DNA from: Maratus speciosus
Lineage: Eukaryota > Arthropoda > Arachnida > Araneae > Salticidae
Direction: 5' to 3'
Length of the DNA stretch: 64,000 nt
Assembly (NCBI GenBank): GCA_963932465.1
Contig: OZ010786.1
Location: 598,847,038 to 598,911,037 of the forward strand
Made by a program: the position numbers and the translations under genes. The notes under the pieces were generated by a model. It was not told where the DNA came from. It worked only from the letters and a program-made list of their open reading frames with translations, and did not search any database. Below, piece by piece: positions 24,233-34,877 of the stretch; position 1 is the stretch's first letter; every line of letters starts with the position of its first letter.

Positions 24233-24499
24233 CCTTCAGCGCTTCTAGCCCCACCAGTGGCTGAGAGGTTCTGCTCTCGAAACTGGTAGACGGGAAGTGC
24301 TGGGTTCGATCCCAATCGCGCCCGTCGGCCTAATCGTTCGGAGTTTTCGTGGTTTTCTTCGAACCATGGATTTCCATGCGTTAATACGGGTTAGGTTCCC
24401 TTAGAAAGACCCCCACGAAGGGCACTCTCCCTCGGGCCTATATCCCTAGTGTAGATAATCGGCAGTGACAAAATCAACCAACCAACCTTCAGCGCTTCT
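24233..24499 (+). mobile_element. tRNA-derived SINE with 14-bp TSD
   Basis: CCTTCAGCGCTTCT is duplicated at 24233-24246 and 24486-24499. The 239-bp body starts with a tRNA-like region: A box GTGGCTGAGAGG near 24257-24268 and B box GGTTCGATCCC at 24303-24313, spaced as in a tRNA with an extra arm. The CTCGAAA segment in the anticodon position suggests a serine tRNA source, which is inference. The tail is a short CAACCAACCAA repeat rather than poly(A). The long duplication points to insertion by a LINE-type machinery. The body contains phrases such as CGAACCATGGATTTCCATG with dyad symmetry. Confidence 0.85.
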
Positions 24500-25694
24500 C
24501 ATGTTACACATCTGAAAGCTATGATATAGCGAAAACATATGTGTTTACGTTAATCAACTATTAATTAATTGATTAAAGCGTATCTTTTAAAAATATATAT
24601 TACACCCTTTATTTATTTATCTTTCTGATTTCTATATTTTAATATTTAAAATATTTCGTTGCTGCAGTTTCACAGCCAGTTGGCATATTTTGGCGAGCGT
24701 AGTTTAACGAATAAATAAATGCATTGCTGTTGTAACTTGTATAGTCGTATACAATTGTATTCACAATCTAATTTAATATTTATGTATTAAATTTTCAAGT
24801 AAGTCATATTAAAATAGGCAAAATAGAATTTTAATAAATATAAACGTAAGAATAAGAATAGTTAAAAAAAAACTAACTATTAATTGATTAAAGCATGTTT
24901 TGTAACTATATATTGCACCCTTTATTAGCCCCCGGCACGGTTTGCTATTTCTTTCTCCCAGCTTACTTTGTGTATTCCAAAAAATAACGTTACCTTACAG
25001 AAGCCAGCCGTAATACAAAGCAGTACGATTAAATACTCTATAGATATTTTTTTTAACTTCTAAGCATCGCACATTTTCGATTTTTATACCTTCGTATTCG
25101 GAAGAAAAAGTACTTTTAAATGCATTTTGTTTGAAAACTGTATTTCCATTTATTTTTGAAATATTGATTTTTTTGTAGTTTTTAGAGCCATTTGCTTAAT
25201 ATTGGCAACGGAAGTACTCCCTTTCTGTAGAAAGTAAAGGAAAAATAGTTCTAAAATAGTAATTATATATTTTTGTTGCCATTTTCTCATAACAACCGAA
25301 AGAAAATGTAATTAAAATACGTGCTATTTTGGAAAAAATATAAACGAATGATTTCTGTAAAAACAATGGAGCTATTATAAACTTTATTTAAGTTTAAGTA
25401 TCTATGAATCATTAGATAGCTGGGTTTTATTTTTATTTTTTATTTATTTATTTATTTATTTCATTTTTTTTTTTTTTTTTTTTTTTTTTTTGTCGATTTT
25501 CTTGAATGACGGCATCTTTTTGCTGCATTTGTGCATTGTTTCGCGATAGTGATGTGCTATGCATGCTTTACTGTAGATGTTTAAGAGTAGATCATAAATG
25601 TGGAATTCTTAAACGGATGCGAATGACGTCATTTTACATAAAATAAAACGTGTGCTTTTAGTCTTAAAATTGAAACATGTTTTGTACTGCAATA
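24500..25694. other. Unassigned DNA
   Basis: AT-rich, with one copy of the dispersed repeat noted above (24640-24880), (TTTA)n at 25430-25462 and a T run to 25490. No supported frame. Confidence 0.4.
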
Positions 25695-25930
25695 CAGTCT
25701 CGCTTAACCGAGTTATTTTCTTCTGATGAACTGATGGCTTCTATTATTATGAAACAGCCAATATAAATGAAGTGTTAGGTGAAGATGAAAGAGTAGCCGT
25801 AAAAAGTTAGAACTCTGATTTTCTGGTCAGAATGGGGGGGGGGGGGGGATGGCCATAATTTTTTAACGCTTCATTTATAATGGCTGTTTCATAATAATGG
25901 AAGCCATCAGTCCATCAGAAGAAAATGAAG
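25695..25930. mobile_element. Foldback MITE with one Tigger-like end (copy 1)
   Basis: Inverted arms are at about 25728-25800 and 25870-25925: TTTTCTTCTGATG, GCTTCTATTATTATGAAACA and their complements. The centre has GATTTTCTGGTCAGAATG and a run of about 16 G. The left side carries TACAGTCTCGCTTAACCGAG, a Tigger/pogo-like terminus. A second copy is at 53942-54253, where the Tigger-like end is on the other side. Confidence 0.65.
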
Positions 25931-26539
25931 TAATGGAAATGCCGGGGGCGACACTAAATTCTGAAAAAGCAGAATTCCTGTTCTCTAGTTCAAATTTTCA
26001 ATCGTTAATAAAATACTTATTATTCATCCTATCAAGTTGAAATATTTTTTTTTAACTTGTACTGGATGACAATTGATGTTAATACAGATTTTCTTTATTT
26101 TATTTTTTCCTATTTTCTATGTTTTTATATTTAAAGTATTTCGTTGTTGCAGTTTCACAGCCAGTTAGCACATTTTGGCGAGCGTAGTTTAGCGAATAAA
26201 TAAATCCATTGTTGTTCTAACTCGTATAGTCGTATACAGTTGTATTCAAAACCAGATTTAATATTTACGTATCAAATTCCCAAGTCAGTTACATTAAAAT
26301 AGACACAATAGAATTTTAATAAATATAAACGTAAGAATAGTTTAAAAAAACTAACTATTAATTAGTTAAAGCATGTTTTTTTTTTAATATATATTACACC
26401 CTTTATTTTATTTATTTATTTATTTTTCTATTTTGTATAGTTTAATATTTAAAATATTTCGTGGTTGCAGTTTCACAGCCAGTTAGCATATTTTGGCGAG
26501 CATAGTTTAGCCCTTTTATACAATACTAAAATCCTTTTA

Positions 26540-27711
26540 TACAATTGACTCCCTCAAATCCGTAACCCTAAAATCCACAAACGCCTAAAATTCGCACACC
26601 ATTGCTGATGTTAAACAATGAACTTTTCAATTCAGGTGTAAGAAAAAAAACTGAGGCTTTTTTATATATCATTCTCTATGCCTAATATGTAATTTTCATT
26701 AATAGGACTGAACTCATTTTTTTCTTGAAGGTAATATATATATATATTTCTGAAAAAAATTCAAGATATTGCTGATACCACTGGTAATTACAATCTTTTT
26801 ACCAAATATATTTATGCATTAATCAAGCTTTTTTGACTATTACGCCTGGCTAAACCTAAAATAAAACTTCCTTATTTTATGATTTTGGTGTGAATAAGTA
26901 GTGATTTTATGAGGCAAGCTTCACTGATTAATTTAAGAAAAAATTATCTCATCTTTATTAACTCTTAAATGCCGGGTGTTGCCTTTTGGCAACATACCCA
27001 ATTTAGGCTTATAAATACTATTAGAATAATATTGAAGCTATAATGCCTAATGTTGCCAATAAAATAGATTCTGAAAATATTATTAAATCGATTTTCAACA
27101 TTTAAATGGCAACACTTGTGCTGCTTTTGAATAAAGATAGATTTATTTTTTCAATTGTTGATACATGTTCTTTTTGTTTTGTTTGGAAGCTTGCGAAATA
27201 TCCTATTTTGTTCTGCAGTGAGCAAGTAAAATTGATTTCTTATCATAGTTCTCAAAATTCTTGTGTGTTTAATATCATAAAATTTTATCAAGGAAAATTA
27301 TTTTTTCAATTAAACACCAGTATTGCTGATTAGTACCAAACAGTTTTTTAGCCGTAAACCATACTTAAAACAAAATATGATTTTTTAAGTGTTTTTCCCA
27401 TGATTTATTTAAAAAAAGAAAACCGAAAAACATTTTTTAAATGATTTTTGGAAAATTCAGGCATTTAAGGGTTAAGTATATTTAATTATGCATTATTATT
27501 TACTTGACTTTCAATTTTAATAATTTAATTGTTTTCAAAATTATCTTAATTTTTATTATATTGTAAGCATTCACTATAATTTCGACTTTAATATTACATT
27601 CAAATTACTGCTTAAAAAATGTAAACAAAGCAGTGACCAGAAATCCGCAAAATTGAAAAATCTGCACAACCTCTGGTCCCAAGCTGTGTGGATTTGAATG
27701 AGTCTACTGTA
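26540..27711. mobile_element. Tigger/pogo-type element with TA TSD, containing a nested piggyBac-like MITE
   Basis: The ends CAATTGACTCCCTCAAATCC and the complement of CAGTAGACTCATTCAAATCC are flanked by TA at 26540-26541 and 27710-27711. No transposase frame is present. The nested element at 26962-27471 splits the interior. The match between ends is imperfect, so this is an old copy. Confidence 0.65.
26958..27475. mobile_element. piggyBac-like MITE with TTAA TSD
   Basis: TTAA flanks both sides (26958-26961 and 27472-27475). The ends are CTCTTAAATGCCGGG and the complement of CCCTTAAATGCCTGAA. The 75-codon plus frame at 27106-27333 has no recognisable similarity and is probably chance. The TTAA target is the signature of piggyBac. 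Confidence 0.75.
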
Positions 27712-28916
27712 TAACTTTAGCAACTTGTATTACTTTAAGATCAATTTAATAACTTGAACTTATGAAAGAGTTGTAATTGGAAAAAAAGTAAATATTTTAT
27801 AATTTAATATATAGATTTGGGGGGCCTTTGACGTCCGGGACCCATGGGCAAAGTCCCAATTTGCCCATGCGATAATAAGGACCTGGATCGCTCTGCTATA
27901 TGTCACAGGAATAACCTTTTACATATAAACTACTTAAAAGTATAAATAAATTTGACTGTATTTAACATAAAAAGCATTCGAAATATCTGAACGCGGTACT
28001 ACCAACTTTATAAAACTTAAATAGCAAATAACATTAGAAAAGAAAATGTGTAATAGATAGTAAATAGCTACGGCTTTATTGCAGGTGTTCCACACAGTAA
28101 ATAAATTTACAAGATGATTTTTACATTTTATATTTTAAATTCAGATAATGCATGGACAATTAACGATATAGGAAAGGAAAAACAACAAAAAAAAATGTGT
28201 TCTGAGGGGAAATAATGACTATTTAAATTTGATAAAAAATAAGCATTTTGAAATGCTTCTTGAGTACTGTGTTATCCATAGAAAGAAAATTCAGTGTCAA
28301 AAGCTTTTCCACCAACTCTTAATAAGTTACAAAAGTTAATTATAAAATGTGTGAATTTTATCAATTTTAACGCTAAATGTCTTTTTTCAAAATATTTTCA
28401 GAAGATAAAAATGCTGACTATATAACCCTTTTCTTTAACATTGAGTAAATTTGGAAAAGTACAACAAAACTCTTTTTGTACAAAGGCGAAGATGTATAAC
28501 CTCATCGCATTTATAAAATTATGTTAAAACACAATTATGACAGAAGATTCATCTCTTTGATAAGTTTAAAAATGAGAAAAGAATAGTTCTAAAACTTTAT
28601 CATGCTTCCTCCGTGTAAATAGTTTAAATATATATTTTTTTAATAATACGGGACATAATTTACGTATTAAGGGGGGGGGGGGGGGAGCATAGTGACTTTA
28701 CAGATGCTTTGGTGGGGCGTGGCCAATAAAGGGTTGGGAAACACTGCCAAATAATGAACATCCTTAAGGAATTTCTTTGAAAACTATTTTTTAATTAATA
28801 GTTGCAATTATTATATTCCAATTTTTTCAATATTATAGTAATCTATCAACAATATTTAACCATTCTTATAGCCTCAATTTCCAAAATTTTATTAATCATA
28901 ATTTTATTGTTATATA
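27712..28916. other. Unassigned DNA with a hAT-like end
   Basis: A run of about 15 G at 28671-28685 is followed by GGGTTGGGAAACACTG ending at about 28748, the complement of a common hAT terminus (CAGTGTTTCCCAACC). The partner end was not found. The remainder is AT-rich with no supported gene. Confidence 0.4.
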
Positions 28917-29065
28917 CTAGGGGGCGCGGCCCCCTACGAGCTAAGCTTGTCAACCCCCGTTCAGACTCCGCAGACTCTAAAACCACGCTAATTTGAGCGG
29001 CTTAAAAAATATTTCGGAAGATTGAATTATAAGTTTAAAAACAGTGGCGATCTCCCTATAAACGG
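28917..29065 (-). mobile_element. 3' end of a Helitron (minus orientation), cut by the LTR element
   Basis: Read on the minus strand, the end is GTAGGGGGCCGCGCCCCCTAG followed by T. This is a 6-bp GGGGGC/GCCCCC hairpin abutting a CTAG terminus, the 3' signature of Helitrons. The body runs to 29065, where the LTR retrotransposon is inserted, and may continue from 36397. A TC-type 5' end was not found there. Confidence 0.5.
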
Positions 29066-29795
29066 TGTAAGAACTTTACTAATTACCCCTAAAGACTATT
29101 TATTCACGAACTATTAATTCGGGAGAAGATCCCCCTAGGGTCTTCTGGACTTTCCCACGCTAAGAGGAATCTCATAAACTCATAGTTCATCTCTGAACAA
29201 AGGTATGGTGCCGTCGAGTCTGCAAATATGAATGGAACTGGCAGTACATTTTCGTTCCGGCGCTAACTTAACATTCCATTGGATTGCACAGAGAGCAGGT
29301 GTTTCAGCCGTCCAGTAAGTGAGCGGTGGCAACAGCTGAGGGGGAGAAAAGACGATTTCTCCTAGGACGGCGAGCTTCAGCCTTCGAAAAATAGGCGGTG
29401 GCATCGGCTAAGAGGGAAAAAGCTAGTTTTCCCTAGGACCGGGAGTTTCAGCCTTGGAGAGAAGCGAGGTGGCAACGCGGGAGGAAGAGAGAAGCAGTTA
29501 GGAAGTGAGAGAGGGAGGACGCTGGCGAGGAGGTCTTGCTGGAGCTAGTGGTGAATGAGCGAAGCGAGGAGATGAGATAGATGGTCATCCGACCAGTCTT
29601 TTCTCCGATTGAAGTACTATATCTGTGGAAGCAGCCCGTTGATGGAACTTTTTATCCTGTAAAATTGACGAGAACCCAAACCAATATTGTTTAACTTGTA
29701 AATATTCAAAATATAATCGAGACTAAATAAAGGACTTAGATTTTGATAACTTACGCTACCATAGACTCTTGTCCAATGATATCTAAGTCCCTACA
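29066..29795 (+). repeat. 5' LTR
   Basis: 730 bp, begins TGTAAGAACTTTAC and ends TCTAAGTCCCTACA. AATAAA at about 29725 is a likely polyadenylation signal, placing the R/U5 border shortly after. By eye it matches the 3' LTR except for one G/A and one A/G difference (near 29327 and 29776). Confidence 0.95.
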
Positions 29796-29796
29796 G

Positions 29797-29814
29797 TGGT
29801 GGCAGCTAAAGAGG
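29797..29814 (+). other. Probable primer-binding site
   Basis: TGGTGGCAGCTAAAGAGG begins one base after the LTR. TGG matches a tRNA CCA end, so the primer tRNA would end ...GCTGCCACCA. The tRNA identity was not determined. Confidence 0.5.
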
Positions 29815-29874
29815 ATTAAGAACTGGTGAATATAATCTATCACAGTTTGTCAAAAAACAGGAAGGGCCGCAAGT

Positions 29875-30235
29875 TAGAAAGGAGACCTTGATCCCCAGAC
29901 CAGAGTCTTCGGCAAATCCAGCAGGGATTCCAGAGCCAAGGCAATCCGATGCCGTGCAAGAGGTTCCGGAGAGCTGAAATCGACAGACGGAGATTAGAAA
30001 GGAGACCTTGATCCCCAGACAAGAGTCTTCGGCAAATCCAGCAGGGATTCCAGAGCCAAGGCATTCCGACGCCGTGCAAGAGACGTAAGACGTTCCGGAG
30101 ATCCGAAATCGACAGACGGAGGGTAGAAAGGAGACCTTGATCCCAGAGCAGAGTCTTCGGTGAATCCATCAAGGATTCCAGACCCAAGGCAATCCGACGC
30201 CGTGCAAGAGACGAGAGACACCCGAATGCAGGGAA
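29875..30235 (+). repeat. Tandem repeats in the retrotransposon leader, three copies of ~120-128 bp
   Basis: AGAAAGGAGACCTTGATCC recurs at about 29876, 29997 and 30125. Each is followed by AGAGTCTTCGG, GGATTCCAGA and CGCCGTGCAAGAG. They lie between the primer-binding site and gag. CAGGTTAGC near 30323 could be a splice donor. The leader is unusually long (about 1.1 kb) and has no good frame of its own. Confidence 0.8.
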
Positions 30236-30920
30236 GTCGAGCCCGCCGGATGGTTTAGCCTACAGATGACCGGAGCTGTACCAGTCTAAGACGATGTCAG
30301 AAGAGCAGTCAACAATATCTCAGGTTAGCACTCTTTATTTGATTCATTACAGAGGTTTAATCGAAATAGTATAGTTAATAATAAACATGTTTTTTTAATC
30401 ATTATATATTTAATAGAGTTTAGGAAGTAAGGAATTTGATAATAACATTTTGTGAAATTTTTCCAACTGGATTCTAAGAAATTTAAGTAAATATTAATTT
30501 TCTAAAGTTCCTTAAAACTGTTTTAAATAAGTATTACTTGTACTAAAGGTTAATAATTCAGTGAGGATAATTTAAATTGCTTATGAGAGGTGGCGCATCG
30601 TTGGATGCACTGAATGAAAATAATTTAAATTCTGTTTTGTATGTGAATTTTATTCAGAATGTATGTTTTCAAAATTTAAGAGACTTTTTGAGCAATTGAC
30701 TTAAAAGAAATGATACCAAAGAATATATAAAGTTATATATGAAAACTTGGTTGGTTAATGATAAGGCTGTTTATCATATTAATATTATTGAAATTGTTGT
30801 GATATTTTTATGTCGCGAGAGTTTGTGATTATCCACAACTAGGGAAATATTTAGAGACTTCGAAGTGGATAATTGCATGATTGGCATAGCATTTTTTATA
30901 ACTGTTAATTAGTAGGAAAC

Positions 30921-33900
30921 ATGTCAGTGTTTGCGGGTAAGAAAAAGTGCGATCTAAAAGAGTTAGCTATTGAATTCGGCGCGAGCATAGAAGAGTCGGA
31001 TAATATAGCCAAAATTATTAAAAAACTCGAAGAAGCAGAGGACTATGACGAAACTTTAGCACTAGCCCAGCTAAAAATCTTAGAGAAAGATAGAGTTGAG
31101 AGAGAAAATGAAGAAAGGTTAGAACGAGAGCGGAATAAGGCCTTTGAGAGGGAAGAAAAGGCTAAGGCTTTGGAGAGGGAGCATGAATTGGCGAAAATTA
31201 GGTTAGAACGGGAACCAGATGAGTTTAGTTTAGCTTCTAGCCAAAATGAGAGAGAGCCGAAAATATCTTTAAAATCAGTCCTGCCCAAATTCGACTCCGA
31301 TAAGTCCGAAATATCAATCTATCTCAGTTTATTCGAAAGACAAGCGCAGAAAGCCCAAATCGAGAAAAGTCAATGGGTTACGCATTTACTAGGATTGTTA
31401 CCGACGGAATTGGGGGAGCTTATCTTGAGAGAGCCACCCGCGTGTTCCGACGATTTTGATCATGTAAAAAAGATGTTACTAGAAAGGTTCCAGCTTTCGG
31501 CAGAAGACTTTCGACTAAAATTTGTTACGACACAAAAGCCCGAAAACAAAACGTGGAAAGATTACGTATATGAGGCTTCCAATTACTTTGATCAATGGTT
31601 AAGTGGTTTAGAAGTGGGAAATTTCGACCAACTGAGAGAGCTAATAATCACAGATCAGTTAAAAAGAAAGGTTAATCCGGAAACGAAGCATCATTTCATT
31701 GATGTTTGGAGTACGATAATCACTCCATTTGATTTGGCGAAGAAATTAGATGCGTATGATTCGGCTAGGAAAACTATGAAACGACCAGGGCCCCCGAAAG
31801 TTCAAAACCTTCCCAAACCTTTCGAGCGGAATAAATTTGCGAGTAAACCAAAAACGGAACTTAAAACGGAAGAAATAAAGAATAATTGGAGAATTAAAGA
31901 TACCCCTAAAAATCGGGATGAAATATTCGATAAAAAGAAAGAGATTACATGTTTTTTGTGTAGAAAAACCGGCCATTACAAGAATTCTTGCCCGGAGCTA
32001 AAAAAGAAAGAAAAGGCTGAGTCAGTTTATCATGTAGCGGGTCCCGCGGATATAGAGGAGGCATTCGAACCATATGTTAGCCTAGGATTAATTAATGGGA
32101 AGGAAATGAGAATTTTAAGGGATACCGGCTCAAATTTGGACCTCATTTCGGCCCACGATGTAACAACGGATCAGTTGACAGGAGAAAAAGTATGGGTCCG
32201 ACAGGCGCTTGATAATGAACTTCGTTGTTTACCGGTTGTGGAAGTAGAAATAGACCTAAGTACTGGCGAGAAAATACTCACGAAAGCAGCAACGGTAGAC
32301 AAAGATACCGACATGAACCATTATTTGTTAGGAAATAAAACTCAACAGTTGATTGATAAGCATAAATTAAATCCGCATTGCATCAGTGCCATAATGACGC
32401 GACAAATGACACGCCGCGGAATCGAAAGCGAAACAAATCAACTCAGAGAAACAGAGGAGGAGAAAAACCCGGAAAAGGTTCGCCCGATGAAAGCGCAGCT
32501 TACGGCGGGTGCGAGCGAGAATCTTCGTTCGGCAGGGAAAACGCATTTGGAAGAATTAGAATCCCCGGATCCTGAGAGGAGAAACGAAAGAGACGCAGAG
32601 AGCAGAGAAGAAAATCACTGCTTTCTACCGCAGACAAACGCCGAAGAACCAGAGACAGGTCTAGCGCGCGTTAGCGGGGAAAAATTACGAGAGGCTCAAA
32701 GGGAAGATGATAGTTTAAAATTGGTAAGGCTAAAGGCAAACGAAAAAAAATCAGGTTTTGAGGTAAAAGATGGGTTATTGATCAGAAAGACAACAGACCA
32801 TACGGGATTAGAGAGGGAGCAAATCGTGGTCCCGTCAAAGTTCAGGAAAGGAATTTTATCTTTATGCCATGATAATGTAGGCGGTCATTTAGGCATGAAA
32901 AAGACCAAAGATAAAATATTTAGGAATTATTTTTGGCCAAATGCGGTCGAAGAAATTGAATCCTATGTTAAAACTGGTGACCCATGCCAAAAAATTGGAA
33001 AACCAGGCGAGCAAAAGAAAGCTCCGTTAGTTTCTGTCCCGATTGTTACTAGTATTTTCAGTCGTTTGTGCACAGACACAGTGGGCCCTCTTCCACTGTC
33101 CGAGAACGGAAACCGTTATCTTTTAACAGCGATGTGTGTATCCAGTCGTTACCCCGAGGCGATTCCTATAAAAGATTTGCGCTCTGTGACGATTGTTGAC
33201 GCTTTGACGACAGTATTCAGCAGATTGGGTTTCCCTTTCGAACTACAATCTGATCTCGGACGTTCCTACATAAGTGAGCTCACGAGTACATTTTTGGATA
33301 AATTTGGGATAAAAGTGGTACATTCGTCCGTACACAGGCCCCAAAGTCAAGCCGTGGAAAGATGGCATAGAACAGTTAAGAGATTACTGAAAGTTTTGTG
33401 CCTCGAGGCCGGAAATTCTTGGGAAAAAAATCTTCCCTACGCATTACTGGCTTTACGTACCGTGACCCACAACTCCACTGGTTTTTCCCCCGCAGAGCTA
33501 GTGCATGGTAGAAATCTAAGAACCCCTGAAAGATTACTATACGAAAAATGGAAAGGAGGAGATCCTACGGAAAGTTTAGTCACTGAATATGTATTCGATT
33601 TAATAAACCGTATGAAGCGATGTCAGGAATTAGCGATCGAAACTATGATTAAAACTAGAGATGAAAGGAAAAAGTGGTATGACCGGGACGCGGTAGAGAG
33701 AAAGTTTAAAGTAGGTGATAAAGTTTTGGTATTAGCGTTGAATAAAACCAATAAGTTTTCTGTTAGTTGGAATGGTCCTGGCACAGTGGAAAAGAAAGTT
33801 TCGGAAACGAATTATATAGTAAATTTACCTCATCGTAGAACGCCTTCTCAAATTTATCACGTAAATTTACTCAAACCCTACCTTCAAAGAGAACAGTTAG

Positions 33901-34877
33901 TGAATTTAGTCATGGAAGAACATTATGAGCCCAATGGAAACGAATACGATTTAGAGATTCCGCAATTCACTAGCACCCCGGAAGAATACGATTTCCAAAA
34001 AATAGTGACAGACAGTGCTTTAGGAGAAAGATGCTCGTCAGACCAGATAACGGAGTTAGCTGAAGTTTTATGGGGGAGGAGGGGTGTTTTCTCTAACGAC
34101 CCGGGAAAAACCGATTTAATTGAGCATGACATAGAGTTGACTAGCGATGTACCCGTAAGGCTTCGCCCTTATCGAAATTCACCAAGACAAACGGAAATTT
34201 TAAAAGCAGAGATAAAGCGAATGCTAGAATTAGGAGTGATAATTGAAGGGGAGTCGGAATATAATTCGCCTATGATACTTGTAGAAGCCCCGGGGCGAGA
34301 TCCTCGTCCTTGCATTGACTATCGGAAAATTAACGCAATAACTCGTCCCGAAGTTTTTCCTTTACCTAACATAGAAGAGAGAGTCGAACGAGTGGCAAGG
34401 GCCAATTACATAACTACCTTGGATTTGACGAAGGGTTATTGGCAGATCCCTATGACGCCGAAAGCTCAGAAAATAGCAGCTTTCGTGACTAGTTGGGGCT
34501 CATTTCTTCCGATCATGATGCCATTTGGGTTGATAGGAGCGAGCTATAGATTTTCAAAATTTATGAGTACATTACTTAGAGGCCTGGAAGATTTTTGTCT
34601 CCCGTACTTAGACGATATGGCCATATTTTCCGATGATTGGAATGAACATATGAGACATCTAGGAATAGTTTTAGATCGAATCAAGGAAGCCAAAATAAAA
34701 GTAAAATTATCTAAGTGCAAATTTGCGCAGCGTTCGGTCAAATATTTGGGACATGTGGTGGGCGACGGACGGCGCACCCCCGCAGAGTCTAAAATACAAG
34801 CAATAACGGAATTTCCAGCACCTAAATCGAAAACCGAAATACGCCGTTTTTTTAGGGATGTCGGGGTACTATTCTAG
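30921..34877 (+). CDS. Gag-pol polyprotein: SCAN-like Gag, protease, integrase, reverse transcriptase
   Basis: 1318 codons from an ATG at 30921. Residues ~20-110 are a charged coiled-coil. Residues ~180-290 resemble the SCAN/capsid C-terminal fold (TWKDYVYEASNYFDQWLSGL, then LRELIITDQL). A CCHC knuckle (CFLCRKTGHYKNSC) is near 344-357. The aspartic protease motif LRDTGSNLDL is near 399. Integrase has H..H at ~647-653, but the first zinc Cys is replaced (KTGDPCQK). Its catalytic D, D and E lie at ~717, 777 and 812 with 34 residues between the last two by my count. A GPY/F-like module (WNGPGTVEKK) follows. The RT then starts near 1040, with LTLDLTKGYWQ-like motif A, PFGL motif B and YLDD near 1226. 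The frame ends at a stop just after RT because of one extra T in a 7-T run at 34848-34854. RNase H continues in the next frame. Confidence 0.93.
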   Translation: MSVFAGKKKCDLKELAIEFGASIEESDNIAKIIKKLEEAEDYDETLALAQLKILEKDRVERENEERLERERNKAFEREEKAKALEREHELAKIRLEREPDEFSLASSQNEREPKISLKSVLPKFDSDKSEISIYLSLFERQAQKAQIEKSQWVTHLLGLLPTELGELILREPPACSDDFDHVKKMLLERFQLSAEDFRLKFVTTQKPENKTWKDYVYEASNYFDQWLSGLEVGNFDQLRELIITDQLKRKVNPETKHHFIDVWSTIITPFDLAKKLDAYDSARKTMKRPGPPKVQNLPKPFERNKFASKPKTELKTEEIKNNWRIKDTPKNRDEIFDKKKEITCFLCRKTGHYKNSCPELKKKEKAESVYHVAGPADIEEAFEPYVSLGLINGKEMRILRDTGSNLDLISAHDVTTDQLTGEKVWVRQALDNELRCLPVVEVEIDLSTGEKILTKAATVDKDTDMNHYLLGNKTQQLIDKHKLNPHCISAIMTRQMTRRGIESETNQLRETEEEKNPEKVRPMKAQLTAGASENLRSAGKTHLEELESPDPERRNERDAESREENHCFLPQTNAEEPETGLARVSGEKLREAQREDDSLKLVRLKANEKKSGFEVKDGLLIRKTTDHTGLEREQIVVPSKFRKGILSLCHDNVGGHLGMKKTKDKIFRNYFWPNAVEEIESYVKTGDPCQKIGKPGEQKKAPLVSVPIVTSIFSRLCTDTVGPLPLSENGNRYLLTAMCVSSRYPEAIPIKDLRSVTIVDALTTVFSRLGFPFELQSDLGRSYISELTSTFLDKFGIKVVHSSVHRPQSQAVERWHRTVKRLLKVLCLEAGNSWEKNLPYALLALRTVTHNSTGFSPAELVHGRNLRTPERLLYEKWKGGDPTESLVTEYVFDLINRMKRCQELAIETMIKTRDERKKWYDRDAVERKFKVGDKVLVLALNKTNKFSVSWNGPGTVEKKVSETNYIVNLPHRRTPSQIYHVNLLKPYLQREQLVNLVMEEHYEPNGNEYDLEIPQFTSTPEEYDFQKIVTDSALGERCSSDQITELAEVLWGRRGVFSNDPGKTDLIEHDIELTSDVPVRLRPYRNSPRQTEILKAEIKRMLELGVIIEGESEYNSPMILVEAPGRDPRPCIDYRKINAITRPEVFPLPNIEERVERVARANYITTLDLTKGYWQIPMTPKAQKIAAFVTSWGSFLPIMMPFGLIGASYRFSKFMSTLLRGLEDFCLPYLDDMAIFSDDWNEHMRHLGIVLDRIKEAKIKVKLSKCKFAQRSVKYLGHVVGDGRRTPAESKIQAITEFPAPKSKTEIRRFFRDVGVLF

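Larger units (their letters stand above)
23915..26525 (+). repeat. Four partial copies of one dispersed AT-rich repeat
   Basis: Copies lie near 23915-24040, 24640-24880, 26100-26375 and 26410-26520. Shared landmarks are GCAGTTTCACAGCCAGTT, CATATTTTGGCGAGC.TAGTTTA, GTATAGTCGTATAC and TTTTAATAAATATAAACGTAAG. The order is constant where more than one landmark is present. Other elements (the SINE, the foldback element) have inserted between copies. There is no coding content. Confidence 0.65.

Noticed and set aside
29180..29404. 74-codon minus frame, repeated at 35777-36001
   Set aside because: Antisense frame within the two LTRs, hence its duplication.
29840..30221. Minus-strand frames of 115 and 75 codons with repeated LWNPCWICRR-like blocks
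   Set aside because: Antisense of the leader tandem repeats.
34845..34860. Programmed ribosomal frameshift at the T7 run between RT and RNase H
   Set aside because: The needed shift is +1 (or -2) and falls between RT and RNase H, an unusual place. A -1 slip on the T run leads straight to a stop. A one-base insertion or sequencing error is simpler.
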